A stretch of DNA of 64,000 bases, from positions 1,054,001 through 1,118,000 of the forward strand of contig OZ242267.1 of assembly GCA_965207335.1 (NCBI GenBank), given 5' to 3'. The notes under the pieces were generated by a model that saw only the letters and a list, made by a program, of their open reading frames with translations, did no database searches and had not been told where the DNA came from. Of the stretch, positions 36,842 to 46,244 are shown piece by piece. Every line of letters begins with the position of its first letter. Positions within the stretch are counted from its first letter, which is position 1. Position numbers and translations under genes: made by a program. The DNA comes from G965207335 sp965207335. Its GTDB lineage: Bacteria; Pseudomonadota; Gammaproteobacteria; PS1; Pseudothioglobaceae.

Positions 36842-38388
36842 AACAAATTCCTTAAGTCTGCTAAAAGGTTTACTAAATCAGTAATAAACCTAGCACCTTG
36901 TGCACCGTCAATTACTCTATGGTCGTAAGATAATGCCAAAGGTAGCATTAACTGCGGGACAAATTCGCTGCCATTCCATATTGGTTTTATCTTGGATCTT
37001 GAAACTCCTAAAATAGCTACATCTGGAGCATTTACTATGGGGGTAAATTGCATACCACCAATACCACCTAAACTAGATATTGTAAAACAACTGCCTGCTA
37101 AATCATTCATTGATAATTTACCATCTCTTGCTTTTTGTGATATATTGGTTAATTCTTTTGATAATTCAGTAATAGATTTAGTGTTTACCGCTTTTAGCAC
37201 TGGGACAATTAAGCCATTAGGAGTATCAACTGCTATGCCTAAATTAATATATTTTTTAATAATTAGACTTTCGCCATCAGATGATAAAGAAGCATTAAAT
37301 CTAGGGTGCATTTGTAAGGCTTTTGCCACTGCTTTAATAATAAAAATTAGTGGTGTAAACTTGTTTCCTTGAGCTTTTTGCTTTTGTCTAAATTGTTCTA
37401 AATCATCAATATTTGCCTCGTCAAATTGAGTAACATGGGGAATATTTAGCCAACATGCACTTAAATGTTTAGCCGATAGTTTATTAATTCTTGTTAGTGG
37501 TATTTGCTCAATTTCGCCAAATTTAGAAAAATCAACACTAGGTATATTAGGTATAGCACTACCGCCTATTCCTGTTGTCAAAGCTTGTTTAACAAAAGCC
37601 TTAACATCGGTTTCTAGAATACGACCATTATTACCGCTACCTGATACTATGGCTAAATCAACCCCTAACTCTCTGGCTAATTTACGCATAGACGGTGATG
37701 CATGAAAATCTTTACTTGGAGTAACTTCAACTACCGTTTGCTTAGTATTTAAATTTTGCTTAGTATTTTGGGTATTTTTAGTTTCTTCTTGCTTAATTTC
37801 TGTTGGTACTTGCTTGGTTTTATTATCAATATCTGCATGAGTAATAATTAAACTTAAAATATCACTGCCTAATTTAACCTTATCGCCTAATTTAACAACT
37901 ATACTATCAACAATACCAGCTACAGGTGATGGTATCTCCATAGATGCTTTATCAGATTCTAGGGTAACAATACTTTGCTCTTTGCTAATTTTATTGCCCT
38001 TTTGTACTAGTATTTCTATTACTTCTACTTCATCAAAATCGCCTATATCTGGTACAGGTATAAATTCTATTTTAGAGTTTTTAGAGTTTTGGCTATTTGC
38101 AACATCATTACTATTATCATCGGCTTTATTTTCTGTTAATAAAGTTTCTTTTGTTAACAAGGTTATTATTAAATCATCATATTTAACCTTATCGCCTAAT
38201 TTAACAACTATACTATCAACAATACCAGCTACAGGTGATGGTATCTCCATAGATGCTTTATCAGATTCTAGGGTAACAATACTTTGCTCTTTGCTAATTT
38301 CATCGCCCTTTTGCACCAGTATTTCTATTACTTCTACTTCATCAAAATCGCCTATATCTGGTAATTTAATTTCAATTTTATTTGTCAT
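36838..38388 (-). CDS. aceF: Dihydrolipoamide acetyltransferase (E2), two lipoyl domains
   Basis: Core of pyruvate dehydrogenase. Residues 1-75 and about 115-190 are lipoyl domains, each with the lipoylation motif ESDKASMEIPSP. A linker rich in Asn/Lys/Thr leads to the E3-binding domain (SPSMRKLARELGVDL...GRILETDV), then the catalytic domain ending SYDHRVIDGAQGARF. The two lipoyl coding segments (about 37875-38053 and 38182-38361) are nearly identical in DNA, differing at a handful of sites. No aceE precedes it here; trpB ends 113 bp upstream. Confidence 0.96.
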   Translation of the reverse strand: MTNKIEIKLPDIGDFDEVEVIEILVQKGDEISKEQSIVTLESDKASMEIPSPVAGIVDSIVVKLGDKVKYDDLIITLLTKETLLTENKADDNSNDVANSQNSKNSKIEFIPVPDIGDFDEVEVIEILVQKGNKISKEQSIVTLESDKASMEIPSPVAGIVDSIVVKLGDKVKLGSDILSLIITHADIDNKTKQVPTEIKQEETKNTQNTKQNLNTKQTVVEVTPSKDFHASPSMRKLARELGVDLAIVSGSGNNGRILETDVKAFVKQALTTGIGGSAIPNIPSVDFSKFGEIEQIPLTRINKLSAKHLSACWLNIPHVTQFDEANIDDLEQFRQKQKAQGNKFTPLIFIIKAVAKALQMHPRFNASLSSDGESLIIKKYINLGIAVDTPNGLIVPVLKAVNTKSITELSKELTNISQKARDGKLSMNDLAGSCFTISSLGGIGGMQFTPIVNAPDVAILGVSRSKIKPIWNGSEFVPQLMLPLALSYDHRVIDGAQGARFITDLVNLLADLRNLL

Positions 38389-38500
38389 ATTCTAAAAATA
38401 TTTGAGAAAATTATAATTTATAACATAAATAATGCTATGGCATTAGTTAATTATAAATAGTGCATCTAACACACCTTAAAAAATTCACTAAATTTGTTTA

Positions 38501-39700
38501 TCATAAAGCATTATTATCTAAATTAGATACTGTATTAATGTCTTTATCGCCCCTTCCTGATAAATTAACAATTATATTTTTACCATAACCTATTTTTTTT
38601 GCAAGTTTAACAGCATAAGCTATAGCATGGGATGATTCTAATGCTGGTAGTATTCCCTCTTTTTTAGTTAATAAATGAAAGGCAGCTAAAGCTTCATTGT
38701 CATTTATAGCAACATAATTAACTCGTCCTATATCTTTTAAATGAGCATGTTCAGGTCCAACTCCAGGATAGTCTAACCCCGCTGATATAGAATGAGTATC
38801 TATAATTTGCCCATATTTATCTTGTATTAAATAAGTTTTATTACCGTGCAAAACCCCAACACTACCAGTACATAAAGGTGCCGCATGTCCTGCTACTTTA
38901 TCTAATCCATAACCACCTGCTTCAACACCATAAATATCTACAATATTATCATCTAAAAACGGATAAAATAATCCTATGGCATTTGAACCGCCGCCAACAC
39001 AAGCCACTAAGGCATCAGGCAAACCACCTACTTGCTCATTAAATTGTTTTTTTGCCTCTTTACCAATTACAGTTTGAAAATCTCTAACCATCATAGGATA
39101 AGGATGAGGCCCTGCCACTGAACCTATAATATAAAAAGTATCATCAACATTAGCCACCCAGTCACGCATTGCTTCATTTAAGGCATCTTTAAGTGTTTTA
39201 GAACCAGAGCTAACCGAGCGAACTTCTGCACCTAATAAACGCATTCTAAAAATATTTAATTCCTGCCTTTTAATGTCTATCTCTCCCATATAAATAACAC
39301 ATTTAAGCCCAAGCCTAGCAGCAACAGTAGCAGTTGCAACTCCGTGTTGTCCAGCCCCTGTTTCAGCAATAATGCGTTTCTTACCCATCCTAGAGGCTAA
39401 TAATATTTGTCCTATGGTATTATTTATTTTGTGTGCACCTGTATGTGCTAAATCTTCTCGTTTTAAATAAATATTAGCTCCGCCACAATACTTAGTTAAA
39501 TTTTTAGCATGATATAAAGGGGTTTCTCTGCCAACAAAATGCTTTAAATCTTTTTCAAAATCAGATAAAAAATCTTTATCATTTTTATATTTAGCATAAG
39601 CATCTTTCAATTCTGCAACGGCTTTAATTAAAGTTTCGGCTACAAAAACACCGCCATATTGTCCAAAATGCCCTTCATTGTCAGGAAAATTATAAGGCAT
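38501..39700 (-). CDS. trpB: Tryptophan synthase beta chain
   Basis: PLP enzyme that joins indole and serine to make tryptophan. AHTGAHKINN holds the PLP lysine, AETGAGQHG the indole tunnel loop, and ACVGGGSNAIG the phosphate loop. The start is the ATG at 39700 (MPYNFPDNEGHFGQYGG); a TTG one codon earlier is unlikely. It overlaps the trpF end by 11 bp. trpA is not downstream here; aceF follows. Confidence 0.97.
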   Translation of the reverse strand: MPYNFPDNEGHFGQYGGVFVAETLIKAVAELKDAYAKYKNDKDFLSDFEKDLKHFVGRETPLYHAKNLTKYCGGANIYLKREDLAHTGAHKINNTIGQILLASRMGKKRIIAETGAGQHGVATATVAARLGLKCVIYMGEIDIKRQELNIFRMRLLGAEVRSVSSGSKTLKDALNEAMRDWVANVDDTFYIIGSVAGPHPYPMMVRDFQTVIGKEAKKQFNEQVGGLPDALVACVGGGSNAIGLFYPFLDDNIVDIYGVEAGGYGLDKVAGHAAPLCTGSVGVLHGNKTYLIQDKYGQIIDTHSISAGLDYPGVGPEHAHLKDIGRVNYVAINDNEALAAFHLLTKKEGILPALESSHAIAYAVKLAKKIGYGKNIIVNLSGRGDKDINTVSNLDNNAL

Positions 39701-40301
39701 CAATGTTAGCCTTAGCTATAAATTGTTTAATTTTTGTAATATCTTTAATGCCTTTTTTAACTTCTACTCCTGAAGATACATCAACGCCATAAGGTTGGGT
39801 AATTTTGATTGCCTGTTGCACATTATCAACATTCAAGCCACCTGCTAAAATTATTGGTTTATCAATTTTAATATGTGCTAAATTCCAATCAAAAACCTTA
39901 CCGCTACCGCCATAATAACTATTACTATCAGCATCAAGTAGTAAAGCCGATGCCTTATGAAATTCATCAGCATATTTACTTATATTAGTATTATTGTTTA
40001 CTTTTACAGCTTTAATGTATGGCATTTGATACTTTTGGCATTCAGCAGCTGTCTCATTGCCATGGAATTGCAAGGTATCAATGGCAACACTATTTAGAAT
40101 TTTATTAATATAGTCAGTATTAGAATTTACAAACAAACCTACTCTATTTATAAAAGGCGCTAATGATGCAATAATATCATTGGCAGTATTTACATCCACA
40201 AAACGAGGCGATTTATCATAAAATACTAAGCCAATAGCATCTACAAATAATTCCTTAGCAATATTAGCACTTGTAATACCGCATATTTTTATTTTAGTCA
40301 T
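39690..40301 (-). CDS. trpF: Phosphoribosylanthranilate isomerase
   Basis: TIM-barrel enzyme of tryptophan synthesis. KICGITSANIA at residue 4 holds the catalytic Cys, GLVFYDKSPRFV follows, LQFHGNETAAECQ is strand four, and LAGGLNVDNVQQAI...GVDVSSGVEVKKGIKD is the phosphate site with the catalytic Asp. 203 aa, normal. It overlaps the upstream 237-aa gene by 4 bp and trpB by 11 bp. Confidence 0.97.
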   Translation of the reverse strand: MTKIKICGITSANIAKELFVDAIGLVFYDKSPRFVDVNTANDIIASLAPFINRVGLFVNSNTDYINKILNSVAIDTLQFHGNETAAECQKYQMPYIKAVKVNNNTNISKYADEFHKASALLLDADSNSYYGGSGKVFDWNLAHIKIDKPIILAGGLNVDNVQQAIKITQPYGVDVSSGVEVKKGIKDITKIKQFIAKANIDAL

Positions 40302-41011
40302 ACAGAACTACTATCTATTTGTTTGTAAATATCTTCTTTGTTTACCCACCATTTATCACCTATTAATTGGTTGATAGCATGTGATAATTTTTTTAAAAAT
40401 ACATCAGAATTATTAAGTTCAAGTGCTCTGTGCCAAACATCAAAAGTTTTTTGGTCGCTAATACGGCTGTGATTATCAGCAACACTAGCTAATAATTGTG
40501 AGGTAAAAAATGTTAAGTCAGAATTATCTTTACAACGAGTAGTAGCTATATAATGTGCCACTGTAGCGGCTACAGCCTTAGTCTCTGATTCGTTTGGCGA
40601 TTCATCTACTAAATGTTGTAATATTGCAACAGTAAGTTCTGGGTCTATTGGAAAGGTAATACCTAGCCACAAAGCATGTCCTAAAGCAACCAAAGAGTCT
40701 GGGCCTTCTGTTAAAAATAATACATCACAAGCCTCAACTGCTAATTGCCATAAATTGTCTTTTTCAGCAATAGTAAATGCTAAAAAAGCATTATTCCAAG
40801 CATCTTGCTTTTTATAAAGATCATTTTCTACTCTTGCTAATTGCAGTAAATCTTCTATCCGCTCAGTATTAGTTTGATTTTTGCTTGGATTATGTAATTT
40901 ATTTTGATAAAATTTTAATTGTGCTTCTAATTGCTTAGTATTTGCTTGTAAATCATCTGCATCATCTGCATCAAACAAATCTTTACCTTTATTGATATAT
41001 TTAAAACTCAT
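40298..41011 (-). CDS. Conserved hypothetical protein upstream of trpF
   Basis: A 237-aa soluble protein. The N-terminus is acidic (LFDADDADDLQ) with a short coiled-coil-like stretch. Residues 70-170 are helical, with pairs resembling TPR/HEAT repeats (AWNNAFLAFTIAEKDNLWQLAVEACDVLF is shown here in part as AFTIAEKDNLW). No known family is recognised. The 4-bp overlap with trpF shows co-translation. A MITE lies 22 bp upstream of its start, between it and the 60-aa gene. Confidence 0.6.
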   Translation of the reverse strand: MSFKYINKGKDLFDADDADDLQANTKQLEAQLKFYQNKLHNPSKNQTNTERIEDLLQLARVENDLYKKQDAWNNAFLAFTIAEKDNLWQLAVEACDVLFLTEGPDSLVALGHALWLGITFPIDPELTVAILQHLVDESPNESETKAVAATVAHYIATTRCKDNSDLTFFTSQLLASVADNHSRISDQKTFDVWHRALELNNSDVFLKKLSHAINQLIGDKWWVNKEDIYKQIDSSSV

Positions 41012-41033
41012 ATTATTCTAAATGTGGATGTTT

Positions 41034-41199
41034 TGAGACCTTTGCATAAATAGGGATGATTAACAGAGCTCTGATTTTTGCTTAATTGATGATATTCTAT
41101 CAAGTCTGCCCTAGTTGTTCTAAAGCTTGTTTGATAAAAATTATCAAGTGAGTGGAAAGCGGGGTTCTGATGATTATTCATGTTTATGCAAAGGTCTCA
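41034..41199. mobile_element. MITE, full-length copy
   Basis: 166 bp from TGAGACCTTTGCATAAATA to TTTATGCAAAGGTCTCA, the best-preserved terminal inverted repeats in the window (17 bp, nearly perfect). It sits within a minus-strand gene string, 22 bp before the 237-aa gene and 1 bp after the stop of the 60-aa frame. Confidence 0.85.
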
Positions 41200-41200
41200 T

Positions 41201-41383
41201 TTAACAAAATGCTGATTCTAAACGATCTTCCCAATTATTAGGTATACCTGTAAATTGAGGCTTAACATCTATTTTAAAAAATATTTCTCCAGATGACTTA
41301 GCTATTTTTGTAATCATTAATTCTAATGATTCAAAGTCATCTATTTCTGGGTTAGCTATTAATACTTCACTTAACTTTAACAT
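41201..41383 (-). CDS. Small hypothetical protein, 60 aa
   Basis: MLKLSEVLIANPEIDDFESL begins a 60-aa frame ending NWEDRLESAFC. It is not recognised. The stop codon lies immediately beside the MITE, so the original C-terminus may have been altered by the insertion; the last residue(s) may be new. Divergent from rpoD. Confidence 0.45.
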   Translation of the reverse strand: MLKLSEVLIANPEIDDFESLELMITKIAKSSGEIFFKIDVKPQFTGIPNNWEDRLESAFC

Positions 41384-41590
41384 AATAAAAAAATTAAATA
41401 GATTAATTTTACTCTAAATACCTCAATAAAAAATACAAATTAAAACTACTTTTATTTTAATACTTGTATTTATTATTATGCTAAATAATTGCAAACCTAA
41501 ATTACTATAAATCTTAAAATAAAAAATTATTATATAAAATTATATTATATTTATGTATAATAAATGGCATTTTATTAACTTATTGTATTA

Positions 41591-43390
41591 ATGGAACAAT
41601 CTAAAATATACAAAAAAGCACTACAAGAAATAATCATTTTAGGTAAAAGTCAAGGCTATATTCTTTACAAAGACTTAAACGATTTATTACCAAGCGAATT
41701 ATTAGCAGAAGGACAAATAGAGATAATTATCACTATTTTAGATGAGTTAGATATAACTGTATCAGAATCTGTCCCCGATGCTGACACCCTAGTAATTGAA
41801 GAGGGGGCAAAAGCACAAAGCAACAGCCAAGAGACAACTATAGCAGCATTAGCAGCATTAGACTCAGAATTTAGCAGAACAACAGACCCAGTTAGAATAT
41901 ATATGCGTGAGATGGGTATTGTAAACCTATTAGAGCAAAGTGATGAGATTATAATAGCTAAAAAAATAGAATCAGGTGTATTCCAAATTATGCAAGGAGT
42001 TGCTCAATACCCTAAGTCAGCTAAAATATTCTTTAAAGCCTATTTACGACTAGAAGAAGGAAAATGCAAAATGACCGATGTTGTTATTGGTTATCAAGGC
42101 GATGATATAAATGTAAATAATTGTAAAACAGTAGTAACTGAAAAATATCAAGAAGATGCAGAATTTGACCAAGAATACATAGGACCTAATGCAGATATTG
42201 TTTACGAAAAAATAGCCATAATAAAAGATAAATATAGCAAATATATTAAAAATAAAGAAAAACTTGGCTATGAAAACAAAAAAACTCAAAAATCACTAGC
42301 AGAATTTTCTAATGTTTTGTCTAATTTAAGAATATCACCTAAATTAGTCAATAATATGGTGGCAGAAGTAGAAAAACAAATGAAATATGTGCGAGAATTA
42401 GAAAAATCAATTTTAAATAGTTGCTTAGATGCTGGCTTAGAAAGAGCTAAATTTTTTGAAAATTTTGCTGGCAATGAAACAAATATAGATTGGATAAAAG
42501 AAATGGCACTGCCAAAAGATATTAATAATAAATTTAAACAAAAAAATATAGCCGATAATATATACTTTGCCCAAAGAAACTTAGCTATCAAAGAAAGTGA
42601 AATACAAATTCCAATAGCACAATTAAAAGAGTTAAATAAAATACTAAAAAAAGGCGATAGATACGCTAAAAAATATAAAAGACAAATGATTGAGGCAAAT
42701 CTAAGACTGGTTATCTCTATTGCTAAAAAATATGCCAATCGTGGCTTACAATTTTTAGACTTAATTCAAGAGGGCAATGTAGGACTTATGAAAGCTGTGG
42801 ATAAATTTGAATATCGCCGTGGCTATAAGTTTTCTACTTATGCTACTTGGTGGATTAGACAAGCAATTACTAGGTCAATAGCAGACCAAGCTCGCACTAT
42901 AAGAATTCCTGTGCATATGATTGAAACAATTAATAAGTTAAACCGAGTCCAAAGAACACTACTACAAAAATATGGCAGAGAAGCAAAACCAGAAGAGTTA
43001 TCAGAAGAAATGGATATGCCAGAATATAAAGTTAGAAAAATATTAAAAATCTCCAAAGATCCATTATCTATGGAAACACCTGTTGGCGATGGCGAAGATT
43101 CTAATATAGGTGATTTTTTAGAGGATGCAAAACTATTATCTCCCTTAGAAATTGCTACTAAAGAAGGTTTAAAGGAAATTACTAATGAGTTATTAAATAG
43201 TTTATCTCCAAGAGAGGCTAAGGTTTTAAAAATGCGTTTTGGTATTGGTATGAGCAATGATAATACCCTAGAAGAAGTAGGTAGGCAATTTGATGTAACC
43301 AGAGAAAGGATTCGTCAAATAGAATCAAAAGCACTACACAAGCTAAGACACCCCTCAAGAGCACATAAATTAAATAGTTTTTTAGAATAA
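41591..43390 (+). CDS. rpoD: RNA polymerase sigma factor RpoD (sigma-70)
   Basis: Primary sigma factor. Region 1.1 (residues 1-75), region 1.2 (TDPVRIYMREMGIVNLLEQ), a lysine-rich non-conserved region of about 230 residues, region 2 (EANLRLVISIAKKYANRGLQF, KFSTYATWWIRQAITRSI), region 3 (IRIPVHMIETINKLNR) and region 4 (DNTLEEVGRQFDVTRERIRQ). 599 aa, near E. coli (613). A TATAAT at 41556-41561 may be its own -10, with a poor -35. dnaG and rpsU, the usual partners, are absent. Confidence 0.98.
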   Translation: MEQSKIYKKALQEIIILGKSQGYILYKDLNDLLPSELLAEGQIEIIITILDELDITVSESVPDADTLVIEEGAKAQSNSQETTIAALAALDSEFSRTTDPVRIYMREMGIVNLLEQSDEIIIAKKIESGVFQIMQGVAQYPKSAKIFFKAYLRLEEGKCKMTDVVIGYQGDDINVNNCKTVVTEKYQEDAEFDQEYIGPNADIVYEKIAIIKDKYSKYIKNKEKLGYENKKTQKSLAEFSNVLSNLRISPKLVNNMVAEVEKQMKYVRELEKSILNSCLDAGLERAKFFENFAGNETNIDWIKEMALPKDINNKFKQKNIADNIYFAQRNLAIKESEIQIPIAQLKELNKILKKGDRYAKKYKRQMIEANLRLVISIAKKYANRGLQFLDLIQEGNVGLMKAVDKFEYRRGYKFSTYATWWIRQAITRSIADQARTIRIPVHMIETINKLNRVQRTLLQKYGREAKPEELSEEMDMPEYKVRKILKISKDPLSMETPVGDGEDSNIGDFLEDAKLLSPLEIATKEGLKEITNELLNSLSPREAKVLKMRFGIGMSNDNTLEEVGRQFDVTRERIRQIESKALHKLRHPSRAHKLNSFLE

Positions 43391-43412
43391 AATTAGATAT
43401 TCTCTTATAAAA

Positions 43413-43438
43413 CCCTAAGAATTTATTAAAACTTAGGG
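43413..43438 (+). other. Inverted repeat overlapping the tRNA 5' end
   Basis: CCCTAAG (43413-43419) is complementary to CTTAGGG (43432-43438), whose last three bases are the first three of the tRNA. The hairpin may be the rpoD 3' end or a precursor-tRNA leader structure that competes with the acceptor stem. There is no T-run, so it is not a standard terminator. Confidence 0.45.
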
Positions 43439-43512
43439 CCTGTAGCTCAGCTGGTTAGAGCAATCGACTCATAATCGATTGGTCGTAGGTTCAAGTCCTA
43501 CCAGGCCCACCA
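43436..43512 (+). tRNA. tRNA with anticodon CAU, probably tRNA-Ile2 (lysidine type)
   Basis: 77-nt cloverleaf with encoded CCA. The acceptor GGGCCTG pairs with CAGGCCC, followed by ACCA; D-loop AGCTCAGCTGGTTAGAGC; anticodon stem ATCGA/TCGAT around CTCATAA (anticodon CAU, 43470-43472); T-arm GTAGGTTCAAGTCCTAC. The GACTCATAATC...TTGGTCG pattern is closer to the gammaproteobacterial tRNA-Ile2 whose C34 is changed to lysidine than to elongator Met. The isotype is inferred; structure is certain. It lies 45 bp after rpoD. Confidence 0.93.
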
Positions 43513-43584
43513 TATTTAAAGCTAATGAAAAAATACTTAAATTGCCTTCTTTTGCTTTATTACCTATAACTTTGCAAATATCCT

Positions 43585-44346
43585 ATGTTTGCTAGTGACA
43601 TAATTCAACAAATCATAAAATTAAGCACAATAGCTGGTGCCAAAATCATTAATTACTACCAAAAAAATATTGATTATCAAACAAAAGATGATGGTACTTA
43701 TATAACAAAGGCAGATACAAGCTCGCATAATATTATAGTCACAGGCTTAGCAGAAATTATGCCAAGTATTCCAATATTATCAGAAGAATCCAAAAATACC
43801 CCATATAGTATAAGAAAAAAATGGAATGAATATTGGCTAATAGACCCGTTAGATGGCACTAAAGACTTTATAAATGGCACTGATGAATTTTGTATTAACA
43901 TTAGTTATATTAAAGATAATCGCCCTATTTTTGGTTTAATTTATGCACCTGTTACTAAAACCCATTTTTATGGCATAAAAAATAAAGGTGCTTTTTTATA
44001 CAAAAACCAAACTACAACTAAAATAACAGCTAGTAAAAAACACAGTCCACTTAGAATAGTAATTGGTAATTATTCATACAATAACAAATATTTACAACAA
44101 CACCTAAAAAAACTAGGAAAATACAACATACAAACAGTTGGTAGTGCATTAAAATTTGTCTATATAGCAAATGGTAAATACGATTATTATCCTAAATTTA
44201 GCCCTTGCTCAGAATGGGATACAGCGGCTGGTGTATGTATATTAGAAGAGGCTGGGGGTAAAGTAGTTGATATTAATGGTAAAATATTGTATTATAATAA
44301 ATCGGACAATTTATTAAGTACTAATTTTATAAGCTCGGGAAGATAA
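43585..44346 (+). CDS. cysQ: 3'(2'),5'-bisphosphate nucleotidase CysQ
   Basis: Removes the 3'-phosphate of PAP formed during sulphate assimilation; inositol-monophosphatase fold. Metal ligands: Glu67/68 in ILSEES, DPLDGTKDF (residues 87-95), and EWDTAAGVCILEEAGG near residue 212. 253 aa, usual. It follows the tRNA. Substrate assignment to PAP rather than inositol phosphate rests on DPLDGTKDFI and overall length. Confidence 0.9.
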   Translation: MFASDIIQQIIKLSTIAGAKIINYYQKNIDYQTKDDGTYITKADTSSHNIIVTGLAEIMPSIPILSEESKNTPYSIRKKWNEYWLIDPLDGTKDFINGTDEFCINISYIKDNRPIFGLIYAPVTKTHFYGIKNKGAFLYKNQTTTKITASKKHSPLRIVIGNYSYNNKYLQQHLKKLGKYNIQTVGSALKFVYIANGKYDYYPKFSPCSEWDTAAGVCILEEAGGKVVDINGKILYYNKSDNLLSTNFISSGR

Positions 44347-44389
44347 ATGCCATATTTAGTAAAACAATACCGCTGCATAACAACCTAAA

Positions 44390-44884
44390 ATGCTAAAAAT
44401 AACTCAAATATTTTTAGCTATTTCTTGCCACTGCATAATAATCTCAAAAAGTTTTATTGCCCTAATTTTGCTAACAACTAATATTTATGCAGTAGATGTA
44501 ACAGAAGAAACAATAGCAAATATAAAAATAGGTTGGTATGAAAATGGCAATAAAAAATTTACTAAAAAATATAAAGACAACAAGTTACACGGCAAAACTA
44601 CTTGGTGGTATCTAAACGGTAAAAAATGGGCAGAGATAAACTATCATAACAACCTAAAAAAAGGCAAGGCTACTTGGTGGTATGATAATGGACAACAAAA
44701 AATAACCTCAACTTATAAAAACAGTGTTTTAAACGGTGATTACACAAAATATTATTATAATGGCAACAAAATGTTGGCTACAACTTACATTAATAATAAA
44801 TTATACGGTAATTTTAAATATTGGAATAAAAACTCTAAATTAATAACAAATGCCTTGTATGTAAACGACAAAATTATTCAATAA
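44390..44884 (+). CDS. MORN-like repeat secreted protein (YwqK-type)
   Basis: 164 aa. The first 35 residues are hydrophobic, ending LTTNIYAVD, a likely signal peptide. The rest has four or five repeats of the MORN_2/YwqK type: GWYENGNKKFTKKY, WWYLNGKKWAEINY, WWYDNGQQKITSTY, KYYYNGNKMLATTY, FKYWNKNSKLI. Some relatives are called toxin-antitoxin YwqK antitoxins, but no partner is seen here. Probably periplasmic or surface; role unknown. Confidence 0.75.
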   Translation: MLKITQIFLAISCHCIIISKSFIALILLTTNIYAVDVTEETIANIKIGWYENGNKKFTKKYKDNKLHGKTTWWYLNGKKWAEINYHNNLKKGKATWWYDNGQQKITSTYKNSVLNGDYTKYYYNGNKMLATTYINNKLYGNFKYWNKNSKLITNALYVNDKIIQ

Positions 44885-44970
44885 ATAATTGTACTAACTA
44901 GCGAGGATTTAGTTGTGTACAAGTTGCTAATTTACAACTTGCAACTTTTTATATTTTCATAACAAGTTCT

Positions 44971-45399
44971 CTATACCATAACCAAAAAAATAGTATTATA
45001 GTAAATATGTAATAATATACTTGGAACAACACTATTATATCGTTGATAAAAAAATCCAAATATCAACGACGGAACAAAAATAGCAAGTGCTATAGTTGGT
45101 ATATTGTTTAATAAATGTAATGATGCAAATACTATGCTAGTTATTAAATTAGCATAACTTATGCCAATAATACTTGTTAAAAATATCTTATATTTTAATA
45201 ATGTACTTTGTAAATACCCTCTAAAAACTATTTCTTCTAATATAGGATATAGCAATATTACTAAAAATATTGTTGTTAGACTATGGGCTATATTATTATT
45301 TGATATATCAACTAGCAATAAAAATAACCATAATAATAATGGTGCTAATAATATACTTAGCCAAAAAATATAATCAATAAAAATATTTTTTATACTCAT
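44971..45399 (-). CDS. Small CPBP-family intramembrane glutamic protease
   Basis: 142 aa with four or five helices. YPILEEIVFRGYLQS carries the EExxxR motif, FASLHLLNN the first catalytic His, and SILLHIYYN the second His/Asn motif. The family includes CAAX-type proteases and bacteriocin-immunity or sorting proteases. It is short compared with many CPBP proteins (about 200 aa) but all motifs are present; the small size resembles exosortase-like sorting proteases of the MrtX type. Convergent with the MORN gene. Confidence 0.8.
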   Translation of the reverse strand: MSIKNIFIDYIFWLSILLAPLLLWLFLLLVDISNNNIAHSLTTIFLVILLYPILEEIVFRGYLQSTLLKYKIFLTSIIGISYANLITSIVFASLHLLNNIPTIALAIFVPSLIFGFFYQRYNSVVPSILLHIYYNTIFLVMV

Positions 45400-45520
45400 T
45401 TAAACCACCAACCTCATCTAATACTTCTATTATACTATGATAAATAGGGATTATTAACAGAGCTCTGATTTTTGCTTAATGTCAGTGAGTGGCAACATAC
45501 TGGTACTAATTATTCCAACC

Positions 45521-45587
45521 CGTCATTGCGAACACTGTTTTTTAGTGTGTGGCAATCTCAGGCTTTTTTACAAAGTCTCGCAATGAC
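45521..45587. repeat. REP-like palindrome
   Basis: CGTCATTGCGA at one end and TCGCAATGACG at the other, 67 bp. 11-bp perfect arms. Confidence 0.8.
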
Positions 45588-46080
45588 GGTGGGTATAATT
45601 CCAATTCGTTATTGTTAGTGCTTTTTTAAACCACACCACGAATTATCTCACGACAAAAATATACCTTACAAGCACAATGTCTATATGGGGAGTTTGAGGG
45701 GCTGTTGTACAATAGTTGTAATGAAAAAACTAGTTCTGCCCCTCAATTAAAAAATAACTAAAACAACTTCACACAAAATAAACAACTTGTAATTGTTGTT
45801 AGGGGTTTGGGGATATTCCCCAAAGTAAGCTTTGCTTACTTATTCTTGGTACTTTTTTAAATTACATCGCTTTTGTAGCACGAGATTGCCACGACTTTTA
45901 CAAAGTCTCGCAATGACGGTGGGTATAATTCCAATTTGTTATTCTGGGTACTTTTTTTAAATTACACCACGAATTATCTCACGACAAAAATATACCTTAC
46001 AAGCACAATGTCTATATGGGGAGTTTGAGGGGCGGTTGTACGGTGAATTGTAATGAAAAAACTAGTTCTGCCCCTTAATT

Positions 46081-46244
46081 GAGACCTTTGCACAAACATG
46101 AATAATCATCAGAACCCCGCTTTTCACTCACTTGATAATTTTTATCAAACCAGCTTTAGAACAACTAGAGCAAGCTTGATAGAATATCATCAATTAAGCA
46201 AAAATCAGAGCTCTGTTAATCATCCTTATTTATGCAAAGATCTC
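46081..46244. mobile_element. MITE, full-length copy
   Basis: GAGACCTTTGCACAAAC to CAAAGATCTC, 164 bp. Its flanks (CTGCCCCTTAATT and TAATAAAAAAACAA) are the same as for 31748-31911, so the composite was copied after insertion. Confidence 0.8.

Noticed and set aside
43436..43512. Calling the tRNA elongator Met
   Set aside because: Anticodon CAU alone cannot decide; the anticodon stem and variable-loop pattern are closer to tRNA-Ile2. Left as a probable call.
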